Assembly (NCBI GenBank): GCA_002360555.1
Contig: DEQS01000031.1
Location: forward strand, 1-25,014
DNA: 25,014 nt
Direction: 5' to 3'
Source of the DNA: Chloracidobacterium sp. UBA3360
Lineage (GTDB): Bacteria > Acidobacteriota > Blastocatellia > Pyrinomonadales > Pyrinomonadaceae
In this document: positions 23,453 to 25,014 of the stretch, piece after piece
Layout of the letters: each line of letters begins with the position of its first letter
Numbering within the stretch: position 1 is the stretch's first letter
Made by a program: the position numbers and the translations under genes
Notes under the pieces: generated by a model
What the model was told of the DNA's origin: nothing
The model's database searches: none
What the model saw: the letters and a program-made list of their open reading frames with translations, nothing else

Positions 23453-24631
23453 ATGAAAGCTGCTCTGATAATTCTCTCGTGCTTGGTTGCCGTGCTATTT
23501 GTGAGCGGGGCGACCGCCCAGTCAACCCGTCCGCTACCAAAAACCGGTGACAAAGCCAATAAACGTCCCGTCGAGGCCGCCGCAACGCCCACGCCGGCGC
23601 CCGTTGATGTTCCTCTTTCTGACGACAAAATAACGGCGGACGACGGCGAGATCATTAAGGTCACGACGCAGCTCGTATCAATACCGGTCCGCGTCATGGA
23701 TAAGAAAGGCCGCTTTATCGGCGGGCTCACAAAAGAAAATTTTAAGGTCACCGAGGACGGCAAAGACCAGGAGATCGGGCTTTTCTCGAATGAGCATGAA
23801 CCTTTTACGGTCGCGCTTGTGATCGATATGAGCTATTCGACGACGTTTAAGATCAGCGAGATCCAATCTGCCGCGATCGCCTTTATCGACCAGCTCCGGC
23901 CTAACGACAAGATAATGGTGGTCTCGTTTGACGGAGAAGTGCATATTCTTTGCGAGGCTACAAACGACCGTCAAACCATCTATCGGGCTATCAAATCAAC
24001 CAAGATCGCAATGACAGGCACAAGCCTTTACGAGGCGATGGCTCTCGTCATGAACAAAAAGCTTCGCAACATACAGGGCCGCAAAGCTATCATCTTGTTC
24101 ACCGACGGCGTTGATACGACCAGCCGGTCGAACACCTACAGTGATAATGTTAGTGATTCGATGGAACTTGACGCGCTCATCTACCCGGTACGATACGACA
24201 CATTTGCCGATGTTCAGAATATGAAAAACGGCAGCGTCATCAAAAAGCCGCCACCCATCCAGATTCCCGGACAGGACAATGGTGGCATTTTAGGGACCAT
24301 CATGCAGTCGAGCGTTGGCACTCCGGGTAGCGCCGGCACCAGCGTAGAGGAATACGAAAAGGCAAAGGAATATCTCGATCAATTGGCGAATCGAACAGGC
24401 GGACGTCTGTACGAAGCAACAACGCTTACCAATCTCGCCGACGCTTATTCTAAGATCGCCAGCGAGCTGCGCGAATTTTACAGTCTTGGGTATTATCCAA
24501 ACGAAGATCGGACGGCCGGAAAGAAGACCAGCATTAGGGTAAAGGTCGATCGCGAAGGCGTGGTTGTTCGCACTCGCGACGGCTACATCGTACCGAAAAA
24601 GACCAAAATAAGCGGGTCCGGCAGTCGCTAG
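23453..24631 (+). CDS. secreted VWFA-related Acidobacterial domain protein (second of tandem pair)
   Basis: 392 residues, paralogous along its length to the preceding gene. The signal peptide (1-23, ATAQ) leads into a linker with AAATPTPAPVDVP and then the N-terminal module (GEIIKVTTQLVSIPVRVMD, GLTKENFKVTEDGKDQEIGLF). The VWA metal site is intact: DMSYS (Asp125, Ser127, Ser129), GTSLY (Thr190) and FTDGVD (Asp218). A shorter Pro/Gly linker (about 240-285) replaces the Gly-rich insert of its partner, and it ends with ASELREFYSLGYYPNEDR and DGYIVPKKTK. The gene starts 116 bp after its partner, beyond a strong terminator. Its TAG stop shares the palindrome CTAG with the stop of the convergent GlgC gene. 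Confidence 0.9.
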   Translation: MKAALIILSCLVAVLFVSGATAQSTRPLPKTGDKANKRPVEAAATPTPAPVDVPLSDDKITADDGEIIKVTTQLVSIPVRVMDKKGRFIGGLTKENFKVTEDGKDQEIGLFSNEHEPFTVALVIDMSYSTTFKISEIQSAAIAFIDQLRPNDKIMVVSFDGEVHILCEATNDRQTIYRAIKSTKIAMTGTSLYEAMALVMNKKLRNIQGRKAIILFTDGVDTTSRSNTYSDNVSDSMELDALIYPVRYDTFADVQNMKNGSVIKKPPPIQIPGQDNGGILGTIMQSSVGTPGSAGTSVEEYEKAKEYLDQLANRTGGRLYEATTLTNLADAYSKIASELREFYSLGYYPNEDRTAGKKTSIRVKVDREGVVVRTRDGYIVPKKTKISGSGSR

Positions 24632-25014
24632 ATCTCAGTTCCGTCCTTGATGATGCCGCCCTTAGGCACGATGATGATGCCCTCGCGTATGTAGTACGAG
24701 CCGTCGGGAGCGTCAAAATTCTCTATATTTTCGCGGTTCACGAGCCTAACATTATTCCCGATTCGGACATTTTTATCGATGATCGCCTTCGAGATCGTCA
24801 CGTTCTGGCCGATGCCTATATGAGGCTTTCCATTCTTGATATTAGCCCTGATCTCATCGATCGTTTCAAAGACATCCGAACCCATAATTATCGACCTGTC
24901 GATATCGACGCCCTCGTCGATACGGCTACGCAAGCCGATGATCGATCCGCGTACCCGGACACCGCTCAGGATGCTGCCCTCGCTGACCATCGAATTATCG
25001 ATGTCGCAGCTATT
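24628..25014 (-). CDS. glgC: glucose-1-phosphate adenylyltransferase, C-terminal part only (5' end outside window)
   Basis: 128 residues of the C-terminus are visible; the gene continues beyond base 25014. The segment is a left-handed beta-helix with hexapeptide-type repeats (SMVSEGSILSGVRVRGSIIG, then LRSRIDEGVDIDRSIIMGSDVFE), followed by GIGQNVTISKAIIDKNVRIG and the closing PDGSYYIREGIIIVPKGGII, as in bacterial ADP-glucose pyrophosphorylase. The enzyme makes ADP-glucose for glycogen synthesis and is usually allosterically controlled by glycolytic intermediates. The N-terminal nucleotidyltransferase domain cannot be checked here. Confidence 0.9.
   Translation of the reverse strand, partial: NSCDIDNSMVSEGSILSGVRVRGSIIGLRSRIDEGVDIDRSIIMGSDVFETIDEIRANIKNGKPHIGIGQNVTISKAIIDKNVRIGNNVRLVNRENIENFDAPDGSYYIREGIIIVPKGGIIKDGTEI

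Overview
The window looks like chromosomal DNA from an Acidobacteriota bacterium, most likely of the Blastocatellia type. The main clue is a tandem pair of secreted proteins with the 'VWFA-related Acidobacterial domain' layout (22119-24631). Lineage-typical lipoproteins, an ARPP-1/DUF6569-like secreted protein, a GH15-like glucosidase and a GlgC fit this. Composition is even throughout, at roughly 50% G+C. I see no insertion sequence, prophage, CRISPR array, tRNA or rRNA. Coding density is high: every stretch over 300 bp carries a gene, and the longest gap is about 180 bp.

Layout. 1-2329 (minus strand): a GH15-like glucosidase running off the left edge, preceded in its operon by a thioredoxin-fold (TlpA-like) lipoprotein. 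2400-5555 (plus): an IscU-like scaffold fused to a BFD-type [2Fe-2S] domain, a CNNM/CorC-type membrane protein and a seven-repeat beta-propeller-like lipoprotein. 5574-7805 (plus): enolase, a HEAT-like helical protein coupled by an ATGA overlap, and a GNAT acetyltransferase. 7875-10427 (plus): a protein with full-length 2,3-bisphosphoglycerate-independent phosphoglycerate mutase architecture but most catalytic residues replaced, then a GT9 glycosyltransferase in the same reading frame. 10518-11141: thymidine kinase with a good terminator. 11199-12819 (minus): a lipoprotein-like protein and a DUF4436-like membrane protein. 13003-14010: the ARPP-1-like secreted protein. 14112-16807 (minus): uvrC and a coupled lipoprotein. 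16886-17830: Sua5/YrdC-type threonylcarbamoyl-AMP synthase. 17834-19357 (minus): an ArnT-like glycosyltransferase. 19410-20384: a Gfo/Idh/MocA oxidoreductase. 20381-20821 (minus): an unknown helical protein. 20898-22043: a beta-lactamase-family hydrolase. 22119-24631: the two VWA proteins. 24628-25014 (minus): the C-terminus of GlgC, running off the right edge.

Themes. Carbohydrate metabolism recurs (GH15, enolase, the iPGM-like protein, GlgC), mixed with envelope genes (GT9, ArnT-like, Gfo/Idh/MocA, lipoproteins, VWA proteins) and housekeeping (tdk, uvrC, tsaC/sua5, Fe-S assembly). The strongest unusual signal is the iPGM-like protein at 7875-9416. The reading frame is intact and the fold signatures are retained, yet the nucleophilic serine position and four further metal-ligand positions are changed, along with several substrate arginines. 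It looks like a pseudoenzyme or a re-purposed alkaline-phosphatase-superfamily protein. Second is the Fe-S scaffold, where the conserved Asp next to the first cluster cysteine is itself Cys. Several convergent gene pairs end within or on top of each other's stop codons.
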